Notes: generated from the letters alone by a model not told the origin. DNA of 64,000 nt from Tabrizicola fusiformis (GCF_013328815.1 NZ_JABUHN010000004.1:307115-371114); one strand, 5' to 3'; numbered from the stretch's first letter, positions 52,323 through 62,053 are shown. Made by a program: numbers and translations.

Positions 52323-53079
52323 GGCATTCTCCGGCAAGGGGGGCGGCCCAGCCGGGCAGAAAGCCAAGGCTTTCTGCGGTCGGGCCGGTGGGGATGTATT
52401 CAAAACCGATGGCACCGGAATATCCGGCACCCAGAAGGGCGCTCCGCAGCGCAGGCAGGGCCAGCGTGCCGCTGCCCGGCTGGTGCCGCCCGGGATGGTC
52501 GGCGATATGGACATGGCCGATGCGGGCGGCATGGGCGGTGGCCCATGCCACCGGGTCATGGCCCAGAATAGCGGCGTGATAGCTGTCAAGGAGCAGCGCC
52601 GGGGCGCCGCCGAAACGGTCTTGCAGCGCCATCGCCTGTTCCAGCCTTGCCATGTGATAGCCGGGAATCGTAATCGCCTCGATCAAAAGGCGCAGGCCGG
52701 TGCCCGCGACCTGCGCCAATGCCCAGCCGATATTCGCCTCATAACAGGCCGTATCGCCGCCCACCCCCGCCATTGGATGGACAAAGGGGCAGCCGGTGGC
52801 CAGCGCATAGTCCGCCGCCCGCCGGAACCCGGCGCGAAAGGCGTCCTCACGCCCCGGCAGCGCCGCAAGCCCCTTCTCCCCCGCCTGCCCCATGCCGGAG
52901 GACACCTGCGACAGCACCAGCCCGAGGTCATCGAGCCTCTGCCGCATCTCGGTGGCAGGGATCGCCCAGGGTTCGGGATGTTCAACGGCGGTGAACCCGG
53001 CCTGCGCCGCCGCCGCCAGCCGGTCGGCCAGCGGTTCTTCGGTGAAGAGATAACCGATATGGGCCGAAAGCCGGTTCAT
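52315..53079 (-). CDS. TIM-barrel isomerase, hydroxypyruvate isomerase-like
   Basis: A 254-residue xylose isomerase-like/AP endonuclease 2-type barrel. FTAVEHPEPWAIP and GLRLLIEAITIPGYHM (Glu), LLLDSYHAAI (Asp, His), GHVHIADHPGRHQPGSG and IGFEYIPTGPTAESLGFL (Glu) match the metal-binding positions and C-terminal of Hyi-like isomerases. It may interconvert hydroxypyruvate and tartronate semialdehyde or act on a related hydroxy-keto acid. Coupled to the Ldh gene by a 4-bp overlap. Confidence 0.78.
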   Translation of the reverse strand: MNRLSAHIGYLFTEEPLADRLAAAAQAGFTAVEHPEPWAIPATEMRQRLDDLGLVLSQVSSGMGQAGEKGLAALPGREDAFRAGFRRAADYALATGCPFVHPMAGVGGDTACYEANIGWALAQVAGTGLRLLIEAITIPGYHMARLEQAMALQDRFGGAPALLLDSYHAAILGHDPVAWATAHAARIGHVHIADHPGRHQPGSGTLALPALRSALLGAGYSGAIGFEYIPTGPTAESLGFLPGWAAPLAGECHA

Positions 53080-54140
53080 CCCGCCATGCCTTGCGGAAAG
53101 GTCACGCCCGCCGCCGCCCCTTCGGCCACCAGATCGGCGATCACATTGGCGGTGACGGGGATGCCATCGCGCAGCCTTTGCACCTCGCGCCGGGCCTCGG
53201 GTTCGCCGGGCAGCAGGATTTCCTCCACCCCGGCGGCGCGGGGCAAATCCTTGATCCGGGTGTAGAATTCATCCATCCGGGCGCCGAAATCGGTCAGCGA
53301 CAGGAAGAGGTCCGGCTTCAGCGCAAAGAACAGATGGCCGACGTTCTGCGGTTCGGAATGGTCGAAGTAGAGGCTTCTCACATCGCCGCCGAAATTCGCC
53401 CCGGTCAGCACGCCTGACATCAGGTCCATCAGCGTGCCGAGGACCGAACCCTTGATGCCGCCGAAGGGCAGGCAGACCCCCTCGAACGCGCGGGCGGCGT
53501 CGGTGGTGGGGTTGCCGTCAATGTCCAGCGCCAGCCCCTCGGGGATCGGGTCGCCCTTCATCGCCGCCAGCCGGATCTTGCCGCGCGCAATCACCGTCAT
53601 CGCCATGTCCATCACGAAGGGCGGATGCTTGCCGCCCGGGATGCCCGCCGCGATGGGGCTGGCGCCCAGAAACGGCGTCCGACCGCCCCACATGGCGATG
53701 GCGGGCGAGGAGTTGGTGAAGATCAGCGAGATATAGCCCCGCTCGATCGCCCGCAGCGCATAGGCCGCGCCCATGCCGAAATGGGTGGAGCGATGCACCC
53801 CGGCAAGGCCGATCCCCATTTCGCCGGCAATGTCGCAGGCGGTGTTCATCGCCACATCCGAGGCGATGAAGCCCATGCCGTTGTCACCATCCACCTGCGC
53901 CACGGCACCGGCGACCCGCGTCACCTTTACCTCGGGGCGCGGGTTGACCAGACCGCGCCGCAACCGCTCCAGATACATCGGAATGCGGCTGATGCCGTGG
54001 CTGTCCACGCCGCGCAGGTTTGCCTTGACCAGATCACCTGCGATCAGGGCCGCATCTTCGGGGCGCATTCCGGTGGTGGCAAAGATCGCCGTGGCAAAGG
54101 CTGTCAGGTCTTCGGCACGGAACAGGCGGGTCTCGGTCAT
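53076..54140 (-). CDS. Malate/L-lactate dehydrogenase (Ldh2/YlbC family)
   Basis: A 354-residue NAD(P)-dependent hydroxyacid dehydrogenase of the Ldh2 family. Family segments: GVDSHGISRIPMYLERL (catalytic His), VHRSTHFGMGAAYALRA, FVMDMAMTVIARGKIRLA and GGIKGSVLGTLMDLMSG. It would oxidise a 2-hydroxy acid such as malate, lactate, ureidoglycolate or sulfolactate. It is transcribed with the isomerase and cupin, downstream of the TctABC transporter. Confidence 0.87.
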   Translation of the reverse strand: MTETRLFRAEDLTAFATAIFATTGMRPEDAALIAGDLVKANLRGVDSHGISRIPMYLERLRRGLVNPRPEVKVTRVAGAVAQVDGDNGMGFIASDVAMNTACDIAGEMGIGLAGVHRSTHFGMGAAYALRAIERGYISLIFTNSSPAIAMWGGRTPFLGASPIAAGIPGGKHPPFVMDMAMTVIARGKIRLAAMKGDPIPEGLALDIDGNPTTDAARAFEGVCLPFGGIKGSVLGTLMDLMSGVLTGANFGGDVRSLYFDHSEPQNVGHLFFALKPDLFLSLTDFGARMDEFYTRIKDLPRAAGVEEILLPGEPEARREVQRLRDGIPVTANVIADLVAEGAAAGVTFPQGMAG

Positions 54141-54221
54141 GGTCGGGCACCTCTTGCGGACAGGCTGGGCCAGCCCGGCCGCGCGGGGCGGCCGGTCAGG
54201 GTTGCAAACGGGCAGGTCGCC

Positions 54222-55739
54222 TCAGATCGACGAGCTTTCCCCGGTCGGGTCGATCTTGCGGGTCCGGCGCCAGTGCAGCGCGGCCGGAACCACCACGATC
54301 AGAACCGACACCGCCACCAGCACCGCCGACAGGGGGGTAGAGACAAAGATCAGCGGATCGCCCTGCCCCACCGCCAGCGCCCGGCGCATCTGCACCTCGG
54401 CCATCGGGCCCAGGATCAGCCCGATCAGCACCGGCGCGATGGGAAAGTCATAGACCCGCATCATGTAACCCAAGAGACCCACGCCGAACATCATCGCCAG
54501 ATCCACCCAGGAGTTCGACACCCCCCAGATGCCGACCAGCGAAAAGATGAGGATACCGGCGTAAAGATAGGGCCGCGGGATGAAGAGCAGCCGCACCCAA
54601 AGCCCCGCCAGCGGCAGGTTCAGGATCAAAAGCATCAGGTTGCCGACATAGAGCGAGGCAATCAGCCCCCAGACCAGATCGCCCGAGTTGATGAACAGCA
54701 TCGGCCCCGGTTGCAGCCCATAGTTCTGGAACGCCGCAAGCAGAATGGCCGCCGTGGCCGAAGTGGGCAGCCCCAGCGTCAGCAAGGGCACCAGAACCCC
54801 GGCGGCGGCGGCGTTATTCGCCGCCTCCGGCCCCGCTACGCCCTCGATGGCGCCTTGACCGAATTCCTCGGGGTGTTTGGTCAGCTTGCGTTCAATGGTA
54901 TAGGACAGGAAGGTCGGAATCTCGGCCCCGCCCGCCGGCAGCGCACCGATGGGAAAGCCCAGGAAGGTGCCGCGCAGCCACGGCTTCCACGACCGTTTCC
55001 AGTCCTGTTTCGTCATCCAGATGCCGCCCGCCAGCGGGTTGAGGTTCGGCTTGTGCAGGCCGAAACGGCTGGCGACATACAGCGTCTCACCGATGGCGAA
55101 GAGCGAGACGAGAACCACCGTCATCTCCACCCCGTCCATCAGATCGGGCACGCCAAAGGTAAGCCGTTGCAGGCCCGAAGCCTTGTCGATCCCCACCAGA
55201 CCCAGCGACAGGCCCAGAAACAACGAGATGAAGCCGCGCACCTTGGACGTGCCCATCACCACCGAAACCGACAGGAAGGCCAAGAGCATCAGGCCAAAGT
55301 AATCCTGCGGACGGAAGATGAAGGCCAGTTCGGCAATCGGTGGCGCGAGAAAGGTGATGCCCAGCGTGCCGATGGTGCCCGCCACGAATGACCCCAGCGC
55401 CGCGGTGCAAAGGGCAGCCGCCCCCCGCCCCTGCCGGGCCATCTTGTTGCCCTCAAGCGCGGTCATCATCGCACCGCTTTCGCCGGGGGTGTTCAGCAGG
55501 ATCGACGTGGTGGAGCCGCCATACATCGCGCCATAGAAGATGCCCGCGAACATGATGAAGGCCGCCGTCGGCTCGATATACACGGTCACGGGCAGGAGAA
55601 GGGCAATGGTCAGGGCCGGGCCGATCCCGGGCAACACGCCAATTGCAGTGCCCATGAAGGTGCCGACAAAGGCCCACATCAGGTTTTGCGGCTGCAGGGC
55701 CACGGAGAACCCGTTCATCAGTCCGGTGATCGAGTCCAT
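54222..55739 (-). CDS. tctA: Tripartite tricarboxylate transporter, large membrane subunit TctA
   Basis: A 505-residue membrane protein with about eleven or twelve spans. Typical TctA stretches are [44 protein letters not shown] and [25 protein letters not shown]. It forms the sodium- or proton-driven channel for a carboxylate delivered by TctC. Stop/start spacing of 1 bp with tctB. Confidence 0.93.
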   Translation of the reverse strand: MDSITGLMNGFSVALQPQNLMWAFVGTFMGTAIGVLPGIGPALTIALLLPVTVYIEPTAAFIMFAGIFYGAMYGGSTTSILLNTPGESGAMMTALEGNKMARQGRGAAALCTAALGSFVAGTIGTLGITFLAPPIAELAFIFRPQDYFGLMLLAFLSVSVVMGTSKVRGFISLFLGLSLGLVGIDKASGLQRLTFGVPDLMDGVEMTVVLVSLFAIGETLYVASRFGLHKPNLNPLAGGIWMTKQDWKRSWKPWLRGTFLGFPIGALPAGGAEIPTFLSYTIERKLTKHPEEFGQGAIEGVAGPEAANNAAAAGVLVPLLTLGLPTSATAAILLAAFQNYGLQPGPMLFINSGDLVWGLIASLYVGNLMLLILNLPLAGLWVRLLFIPRPYLYAGILIFSLVGIWGVSNSWVDLAMMFGVGLLGYMMRVYDFPIAPVLIGLILGPMAEVQMRRALAVGQGDPLIFVSTPLSAVLVAVSVLIVVVPAALHWRRTRKIDPTGESSSI

Positions 55740-55740
55740 G

Positions 55741-56223
55741 CTATTTCCCCATCAACGGAAGGATGCCGCCCAGTTGCACGCCCAGCTTGCGGAACAGCCA
55801 CCAGCACAAGAGCGAAAAGCCAAGACCCAGCAGCAGGTCCAGCGCCCAGCGGCGCGACTTGAACGCCGCCGCGATCAGCACGAAACAGCCCGCGCAGGTG
55901 ATCACGAAGCCCAAGGGCTTCATCGTCAGCATCGGCAGCGCACAGGCCGCCGCCGCCAGACCCAGCGCCTTCCATGAAACGCTGTGGTCGTCGTTCACAT
56001 CCTCGGCGCCCTGTTCCTCGAACGAAACGCCCCTGCGGATCTGCAGCGCCAGCATCAGGCCCAGCAGCACCAGCCCCGCCCCGATAGCCGAGGGCAGAAA
56101 GCCCGGGCCGACATAGGCGTGCTGGTCGAACTGGGGAAGCTCGGCGGCCTTGATCAGCACGATGGCCCCCCAGCCCATCGTGCCCGCCGCGATCCAATAG
56201 GGGCGTTCCGTCATGTCATGCAT
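55741..56223 (-). CDS. tctB: Tripartite tricarboxylate transporter, small membrane subunit TctB
   Basis: A 160-residue membrane protein with four spans, the TctB pattern ([38 protein letters not shown]). It completes the permease with TctA. Lies between tctC (21 bp) and tctA (1 bp). Confidence 0.88.
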   Translation of the reverse strand: MHDMTERPYWIAAGTMGWGAIVLIKAAELPQFDQHAYVGPGFLPSAIGAGLVLLGLMLALQIRRGVSFEEQGAEDVNDDHSVSWKALGLAAAACALPMLTMKPLGFVITCAGCFVLIAAAFKSRRWALDLLLGLGFSLLCWWLFRKLGVQLGGILPLMGK

Positions 56224-56244
56224 CCTTTCAGGACGTTGGGCCGG

Positions 56245-57195
56245 TTACTTCACCAGTCCTGCATCCTTGAGGATGGCGCCGATGCGGGTCTTTTCGTCAT
56301 TCAGGAAAGCGACGAAATCGTCACCGGCCAGATAGGCGTCTTCCCAGCCCTGCTTGGCAAGAATCTCTTTCCACGCGGCGCTGTCATGCATCTTGGCAAA
56401 GCGGTCCAGCCACATCGCGCGGCCTTCGGGCGTCATGTCGGGCGCACCGACGATGCCGCGCCAGTTGCCGACGACAACCGGGATGCCCGCTTCGGTCAGG
56501 CTGGGGGCGTCGATGCCCTCCACCCGGCCTTCCGAGGTGACGGCGATGATGCGGATACGGCCCGCTTCGGCCATCGACTTGAACTCGGACACGCCCGAAA
56601 CCGCCACGGTCAGCGTGCCGCCACCCAGCGCGGTCACGGTTTCGGCGCCGCTGTCGAACGGGATGTAGTTCAGCTTGGCCGCATCCAGCCCGCTTTCCTT
56701 GGCGATCAGCGCCATGACGATATGGTCCACCCCGCCCGCCGAACCGCCGCCGATCGAAACCGCGCCAAGGTCTGCCTTCATCGCCGCGACCAGATCGGCC
56801 ACGTTCTGGATGGGCGAGTCGGTGGCCACGGCCACAACCCCGGTGTCATTGGTCAGCCGCACCAGCGGCGTGACATCATCCAGCGTCACCGGCGAGGAGT
56901 TGAGCAGGATGCCGCCCACCATGATTACGCCCATCGACATCACCGCGTTGTCGTTGCCGCGGTTGGCGCCGACAAACTCGGCCAGACCGATGGTGCCGCC
57001 CGCGCCGCCCTTGTTGGTGAAGGTGGCGCCATCGCTGAAGATACCTTCCTTGGCCATGGCGTCGAACGGCAGGCGGGCCATGGCGTCATAGCCGCCCCCG
57101 GCGCCGCCGGGCGCCATCACCACCGCCGGATCGGCAAGGGCCGCAAAGCCCGACAGCGACAGCGCAAGGGTCGTCGCAAAGACAGTTCTGATCAT
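56245..57195 (-). CDS. tctC: Tripartite tricarboxylate transporter substrate-binding protein TctC
   Basis: A 316-residue periplasmic protein with signal peptide MIRTVFATTLALSLSGFAAL-ADP. The Bug/TctC fold is shown by APGGAGGGYDAMARLPFDAM near the N-terminus, SIGGGSAGGVDHIVMALIAKESG in the middle and VTSEGRVEGIDAPSLTEAGI. The ligand is probably a di- or tricarboxylate; tarballate, citrate and aromatic acids are all known for the family. Start at 57195 with GGGAGG upstream. Confidence 0.9.
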   Translation of the reverse strand: MIRTVFATTLALSLSGFAALADPAVVMAPGGAGGGYDAMARLPFDAMAKEGIFSDGATFTNKGGAGGTIGLAEFVGANRGNDNAVMSMGVIMVGGILLNSSPVTLDDVTPLVRLTNDTGVVAVATDSPIQNVADLVAAMKADLGAVSIGGGSAGGVDHIVMALIAKESGLDAAKLNYIPFDSGAETVTALGGGTLTVAVSGVSEFKSMAEAGRIRIIAVTSEGRVEGIDAPSLTEAGIPVVVGNWRGIVGAPDMTPEGRAMWLDRFAKMHDSAAWKEILAKQGWEDAYLAGDDFVAFLNDEKTRIGAILKDAGLVK

Positions 57196-57248
57196 GGTAT
57201 TCCTCCCGTTTTTCATCAGAATATTGCCCGGCAGCGCCGGGATTCGGA

Positions 57249-57283
57249 CTTTGAGGAACCGCCTCCTCGCGGCTGTCTCAAAG
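57249..57283 (-). promoter_or_regulatory. Stem-loop in the leader of tctC
   Basis: CTTTGAG and CTCAAAG pair around an inner CCGC/GCGG stem. It sits in the 211-bp gap between the DUF4387 stop and tctC start, the largest gap inside the cluster. It may terminate the upstream part or control tctCBA expression. Confidence 0.45.
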
Positions 57284-57406
57284 AAAGGCTACGCCAACAA
57301 AACCCGTGAAACAATTGCATCTTTGCAGAGTTTCCGGCCGGTTCTTCAGGCGTTGTTCGCAGATTTTTCCGTTTGCAGCAGGTCCATGTGCCGGTCACCG
57401 CCCGGC

Positions 57407-57709
57407 TCAGGCAATCTCCATCTCTTCCAGAAGACAGGCCCAGCCCGCGCCGTGCATGTCGCGGTCGGCTCTTGTGCCCTGCACCACCGGGCGCGGCACC
57501 GAAAACTTCACGACATTCAGCGACGGAATGTCGAACCGCTTCAGAAGCTGGAGGTCCACCCCGAAGAGCCGCGCCACGGCGGCATCCTGCAACCCGGCGC
57601 GGACCCGTTCATAGGTGGCGGCATCGTCGCAGAACACATCCACCGTCAGCCAGAACGGCCCGGCATTCTTGGAACGCACCTTGCTGACCAGCGATCCCAG
57701 TTCAGCCAT
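57407..57709 (-). CDS. DUF4387 (AtuA-partner) protein
   Basis: A 100-residue protein of the DUF4387 family: SLVSKVRSKNAGPFWLTVDVFCDD at the N-terminus and DRDMHGAGWACLLEEMEI at the C-terminus. It is regularly encoded next to DUF1446/AtuA proteins and may form a subunit or second domain with them. Start at 57709, overlapping the AtuA stop by 8 bp. Confidence 0.8.
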   Translation of the reverse strand: MAELGSLVSKVRSKNAGPFWLTVDVFCDDAATYERVRAGLQDAAVARLFGVDLQLLKRFDIPSLNVVKFSVPRPVVQGTRADRDMHGAGWACLLEEMEIA

Positions 57710-59060
57710 GACCGACCTCATGCGTTTCAAGGGTGAAGGCCGCCATCGGATCGTCCAGTTCCATCACATGGTTCAGGCAGAATTCATACAACGCGCCGCG
57801 CTGCATCTCGGCTGGCGAGAAGGGGAAGGCGAAGGTCGGCATCGGCTCGTCCTCGGTCAGGGGATGGTGCAAGAGGTAGGGGTTCAGCATCTTGCCAGCC
57901 TCGGCGGCGGCCTCGGGGGTGGGACAGGTCAGGATGCCCAGAACGCCCACCTCGACCGGCAGGTCGCGGCGGTTTTCCAGCCCGCCCAGCGTGGCATCCA
58001 TCCCGATCAGCCGCAGTTCCACCGTGAAATCTTCGGCGGCAAGACCCATGCGGGTGATGATCTTTTCCGTCACCCGCGCCTTCACATCCGCAGCCCATTC
58101 GGCGGCATGGCGCACATAGCGGCGGTCGCGGATCACCGCGAGGCCGACCGTCTGATAACCCGCGATCCGCGCGCCCTCGAGCTTGACCGTATAGCGCCCC
58201 GGCACCCAGACCGAGCCTTCGACCCGCACCCGGCGCCCGTCCAGCGCGCGGTAGTCCGAGCCGGTCACGTCCAGATGGCCGCCCGGCTCATACAGGATGA
58301 ACGGATCGGAGTTTTCGTAAAGCATATGGGCCGAAACGGTATAGGGCGTTGCCGCCGCTTCGGGGGCCATCGGCTCGACCGTAAAGCCCTTGGCGTCAAA
58401 GTCGATCTGGATCACCCCGGAATTGGGATGGGTGGTGGCCAGCGCCCCGCATTCGCCCACCTTGGCGCCATGCCAGGCCCCGCCCGGATTGTCGCCCCGC
58501 ACCAGCGGCAGCGCCGCGATGATGGCGGTGTCGGTGGTGCGGCCCGCGATCACGATATCGGCGCCGGTGGCCAGCGCCGCCGCGATCTGCTCGGCCCCGG
58601 CCAGCGCCACGATATTGCTGCAAGCGTCGATCACCGCGTCGGAAATCTCGGGTGCCGCCGACAGGGGCCGGATGCGCCCCGCCGCCAGCGCCGATTTGAC
58701 CGATGCCGCCGCCTGCCCCGATTTCAGCGTGGCGACCTTCACCCGCTGGCCGGTTTCCTGTGCAATTTCGCGCGTGATGTCGAAAAGCCAGTCCACCGCG
58801 CTGTCGGCGCCGCAGGTGCCCGCCGTGCCGATCACCAAAGGCACCCCGGCGGCGGCCCGCGCGACCATCAGCTCGCGCCATTCCGCCTTGGTCGAGGCGC
58901 GGGAGTATTTCGACACCCCCCGCCCCAGATAGGACGGCCCGCTGTCGGTGGAACCGCCATCGACGGCAATGATGTCGGGCCGGTTGGCAACCCCAAGGTC
59001 AAGCGCCTTGCGGTCATAGCCAAGGCCAAGGGCGCCGGTGGGCACCAGAACGCGGGTCAT
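57702..59060 (-). CDS. AtuA/DUF1446 family protein
   Basis: A 452-residue protein of the DUF1446/AtuA family: DIIAVDGGSTDSGPSYLGRG near residue 29, VPLVIGTAGTCGADSAVDW and IVIAGRTTDTAIIAALPLVRG. AtuA is required for acyclic terpene use in Pseudomonas, but the wider family has unknown enzymatic function. Here no other terpene genes are present, so the citronellol/geraniol role is unlikely. Coupled to DUF4387 and, by a 4-bp overlap, to the dehydrogenase upstream. Confidence 0.83.
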   Translation of the reverse strand: MTRVLVPTGALGLGYDRKALDLGVANRPDIIAVDGGSTDSGPSYLGRGVSKYSRASTKAEWRELMVARAAAGVPLVIGTAGTCGADSAVDWLFDITREIAQETGQRVKVATLKSGQAAASVKSALAAGRIRPLSAAPEISDAVIDACSNIVALAGAEQIAAALATGADIVIAGRTTDTAIIAALPLVRGDNPGGAWHGAKVGECGALATTHPNSGVIQIDFDAKGFTVEPMAPEAAATPYTVSAHMLYENSDPFILYEPGGHLDVTGSDYRALDGRRVRVEGSVWVPGRYTVKLEGARIAGYQTVGLAVIRDRRYVRHAAEWAADVKARVTEKIITRMGLAAEDFTVELRLIGMDATLGGLENRRDLPVEVGVLGILTCPTPEAAAEAGKMLNPYLLHHPLTEDEPMPTFAFPFSPAEMQRGALYEFCLNHVMELDDPMAAFTLETHEVGHG

Positions 59061-60157
59061 GTTCCGCTCTCCTGTGGTTCAAGAATGGGTCCAGTTTCGG
59101 CGGCTGCGAGCAAGGCGCAGACCTGTGCGGCAAAAGCATCGGTGCCCAAAGGGCCACCCAGATCGGCGGTGCGGCTGGCGGGATCGGCCAGTGCGGCTTC
59201 GGTTGCCGCCTCGATCGCGCGGGCGGCGGCGGCAAAGCGCGCGCCGCCCCGCGCCGCAAACCAGTCGAGCAGCATCGCCGCCGACAGGATCAGCGAGGTC
59301 GGGTTCGCCTTGCCCTGCCCCGCGATATCGGGGGCCGAACCATGCTGCGCCTGTGCCACGCAAACCGTAGCCCCCTGATTGAGCGAACCGCCCAAACCCA
59401 GACTGCCGCAAAGCTCTGACGCCTCATCCGACAGGATGTCGCCGAACATGTTGGTGGTCACGATCACGTCGAAGCGGTCCGGCTGGCGGATCAGCAGGGC
59501 CGCGGCGGCATCGACGATCACCTCATCCAGCATCACCTCGGGGAATTCTGCCGCCACCTTGCGCACCTCGCGCAGGAAAAGCCCGTCCGACAGTTTCAGC
59601 ACGTTGGCCTTGTGAACCGCCGTCACCCGCTTGCGCCGCGTCATGGCCAGCCGGAACGCCGCCAGCGCCACCTTGCGGCTGGCCGCTGCGGTGATCTTGC
59701 GCACCGACAGCGCCATGTCGGGATCGGGCATGAACTCACCCGAACCGGCAAACATGTTGCGGTCGGAGTAGAAGCCTTCGGTATTCTCGCGCACGATGAC
59801 CAGATCCATCGGCTTGCGCAGGATCGACAGACCGGGGCGCGACCGGCAGGGGCGGATATTCGCCGTCAGGTCAAACTGCACCCGCAGCGCACCCGAGGGG
59901 TTGATGCCGCCCTTCTCGCGCGGCGGATAGTCGTAATGCGACACCGGGCCAAGGATCACCCCGTCCACCTGCGGCACGCGCTGCAACACGGCTTCGGGCA
60001 GCGTGGTTCTCTGTGCTGCCAGCGCCTTCAGCCCGATGTCGGCCTGTTCCAGCGCCAGCCCAAGACCAAAGCGCGCATCCACCGCCGCCAGAACCCGCAA
60101 GGTGGCCGCCGTTATCTCGGGGCCGATACCGTCGCCGGGCAGGACAAGCAGGCGCAT
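59057..60157 (-). CDS. Isocitrate/isopropylmalate dehydrogenase family protein
   Basis: A 366-residue NAD(P)-dependent decarboxylating dehydrogenase. LVLPGDGIGPEIT at the N-terminus, LTANIRPCRSRPG (substrate arginines), VIVRENTEGFYSDRN, the Lys in AVHKANVLKLSDG and FGDILSDEASELCGSLG (metal Asp) are all present. It is unlikely to be LeuB, as no leuCD are near, or the main Icd. In context it acts on a 2-hydroxy acid of the cluster's substrate, perhaps tartrate-like. The start at 60157 opposes the GntR gene. Confidence 0.85.
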   Translation of the reverse strand: MRLLVLPGDGIGPEITAATLRVLAAVDARFGLGLALEQADIGLKALAAQRTTLPEAVLQRVPQVDGVILGPVSHYDYPPREKGGINPSGALRVQFDLTANIRPCRSRPGLSILRKPMDLVIVRENTEGFYSDRNMFAGSGEFMPDPDMALSVRKITAAASRKVALAAFRLAMTRRKRVTAVHKANVLKLSDGLFLREVRKVAAEFPEVMLDEVIVDAAAALLIRQPDRFDVIVTTNMFGDILSDEASELCGSLGLGGSLNQGATVCVAQAQHGSAPDIAGQGKANPTSLILSAAMLLDWFAARGGARFAAAARAIEAATEAALADPASRTADLGGPLGTDAFAAQVCALLAAAETGPILEPQESGT

Positions 60158-60296
60158 GAAGGCTCCGCAGCATGGTTTTTTGAGATTACAAAAAGCCACT
60201 ACCCCGAGTCGCGGTCTTTTGCAAGCACAATGAACCAACCCCCTTGGCAGGCGGCCGCCGTCATGCGAAAACCACACTGCCGCAGCGGACCGTCCC

Positions 60297-61217
60297 ATGC
60301 CCCCGATCACCAGCGCCCTTGCCCGCCAGATTGCCCGCTTCGTGCAGTCCGAAGCCCTGCCCGCCGGGGCGCGGCTGACCGAGCGCAGCCTGGCCGAGCG
60401 GTTCCGCGTCTCACGCTCGCCCATCCGCGCCGCGCTGCGCGAACTGGAGCAGGCGGGCCTTCTGGCCCTTGGTGCCAGCGGCGGCTTTCACCTTGCCGAC
60501 CCGGCCCGGGCCGAAGGTCTGGCCGATGGCCCCGCCGCCGATGATGAGGATGAAGAGGTCTATCTGGCCATCGCCCGCGACCGTCTTGCTGGCCAGATTC
60601 CCGACCGCATCAGCGAGAACGAATTGCTGCGGCGCTATGGCATCACCCGCCCGCGGCTGCAAAGCCTGCTGCACCGCATGTCGGAAGAGGGCTGGGCCGA
60701 GCGGCTGCCCGGCCATGGCTGGCAATTTCTGCCCGTCCTCACCTCGCTTGAAGCCTATCGCCAAAGCTATCGTTTCCGTCAGGCGATCGAACCCGCCGCC
60801 CTTCTGGAACCGGGCTTCCGGCTGAACGCCCCGGTGCTGGAGCGCCATCTTGACCAGCAGCGCCGCCTTGTGGCGGGCGAGGTCACCACCATTTCGCCGG
60901 TGCGGCTTTTCGTTGTGTCCAGCGCGATGCATCATGCGATCATCGACTGCAGCCAGAATGCCTTTTTCATCGAAAGCCTGCGCCGGGTAGACCGGCTGCG
61001 CCGCCTGATCGAATACCGCCAGAGCGTTGACCGCGAAAAGGCCCGGCTGCGCTGCGCCGAACATGTCCATATCCTTGAGCTGATCCTGCAAGGCCGCAAC
61101 CCCGAAGCAGCCGAGGCAATGCGCCGCCACCTGACCGCACTTGGCCCGATCAAGGCGCAAAGCTATCCCCAGCCCGCCGCAGGCGAAGGCTTGCACCCTG
61201 CCGCCGGGCAAGGCTAA
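60297..61217 (+). CDS. GntR family regulator with FCD domain
   Basis: A 306-residue regulator, longer than usual. The first wHTH lies at about residues 10-65 (ALPAGARLTERSLAERFRVSRSPIRAALREL). A second HTH-like stretch (RISENELLRRYGITRPRLQSLLHRMSEEGW) lies at 103-132, before an FCD domain with SSAMHHAIIDCSQNAFFIESL. Divergent from the ten-gene carboxylate cluster, which it most likely controls. The 139-bp gap between them is AT-rich around 60175-60235. Confidence 0.83.
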   Translation: MPPITSALARQIARFVQSEALPAGARLTERSLAERFRVSRSPIRAALRELEQAGLLALGASGGFHLADPARAEGLADGPAADDEDEEVYLAIARDRLAGQIPDRISENELLRRYGITRPRLQSLLHRMSEEGWAERLPGHGWQFLPVLTSLEAYRQSYRFRQAIEPAALLEPGFRLNAPVLERHLDQQRRLVAGEVTTISPVRLFVVSSAMHHAIIDCSQNAFFIESLRRVDRLRRLIEYRQSVDREKARLRCAEHVHILELILQGRNPEAAEAMRRHLTALGPIKAQSYPQPAAGEGLHPAAGQG

Positions 61218-61252
61218 GGTGCGGCAACGCATTGTTCCCAAGGGGTTCCCAG

Positions 61253-62053
61253 GTGTTTTTCCGCATTGCCGCTGCCGTCTCGCTGATTGCCACCCTGCAG
61301 GCCACCTCCGCCAGCGCCGCCCCCTGCGGCAGCACCTCGGCGGGGTTTGAAGACTGGAAGTCGGTGATGGCCGGTGAAGCCAAGGCCGCCGGCGTCGGCA
61401 AGGCCGGGATCAAGGCGCTGATGGGGGCCAGCTATTCCAAGGCCACCATCGCCGCCGACCGCAACCAGAAAAGCTTCAAATACACGCTGGACAAGTTCAT
61501 GGAGGTGCGCGGCGCCAAGGCCATCGCGGCACAGGGGCGCAAGCGGCTGGCCAAGAACCCCGATTTCTATGCCAGCCTCGAACGGCAATATGGCGTGCCT
61601 GCGGGCATCCTGCTGGCCATCCATGGCATGGAGACGGGGTTCGGCAATTTCATGGGCGATACCAATGTCGTCTCGGCCATCGCCACCCTGGCATGGGATT
61701 GCCGCCGCAGCGGGTTCTTCACCCCGCATCTCCTCGGCGCGCTGAAACTGGTGGATCAGGGCTCGATCAGCACCGCCACCGTCGGGGCCAAGCATGGCGA
61801 GTTGGGCCATACCCAGTTCCTGCCCGGCAATGCCCTGGCCTATGGTGTGGATGGCGATGGCGACGGTCGGGTGGACCTGACCGATCTTGCCGATTCCATG
61901 GCCACCACCGCCAATTTCCTGCGCCAGAAGGGCTGGAAACCCGGCAAGGGCTATGCCGAGGGCGAGCCGAACTTTGCCGTGATCAAGGAATGGAACGCGG
62001 CCACGGTCTATCAGAAGGCCATCGCCCTGATCGCCGCCCAGATCGACCGCTGA
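61253..62053 (+). CDS. Lytic murein transglycosylase (MltB/SLT-2 type)
   Basis: A 266-residue secreted enzyme that cleaves peptidoglycan glycan strands. Signal peptide FFRIAAAVSLIATLQATSAS-AAPC; catalytic Glu in AIHGMETGFGNFMG; ELGHTQFLPGNALAYGVDGDGDG follows, with a calcium-like Asp loop. GTG at 61253, preceded by AAGGGG, gives a proper signal peptide; a TTG at 61232 would be less fitting. Between the GntR gene and tRNA-Glu. Confidence 0.87.
   Translation: MFFRIAAAVSLIATLQATSASAAPCGSTSAGFEDWKSVMAGEAKAAGVGKAGIKALMGASYSKATIAADRNQKSFKYTLDKFMEVRGAKAIAAQGRKRLAKNPDFYASLERQYGVPAGILLAIHGMETGFGNFMGDTNVVSAIATLAWDCRRSGFFTPHLLGALKLVDQGSISTATVGAKHGELGHTQFLPGNALAYGVDGDGDGRVDLTDLADSMATTANFLRQKGWKPGKGYAEGEPNFAVIKEWNAATVYQKAIALIAAQIDR

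Noticed and set aside
58901..58920. Another GGGAGTATTT copy within the AtuA gene
   Set aside because: The match is short, lies in conserved coding sequence (SKYSRAST on the other strand) and lacks the flanking repeat bases.
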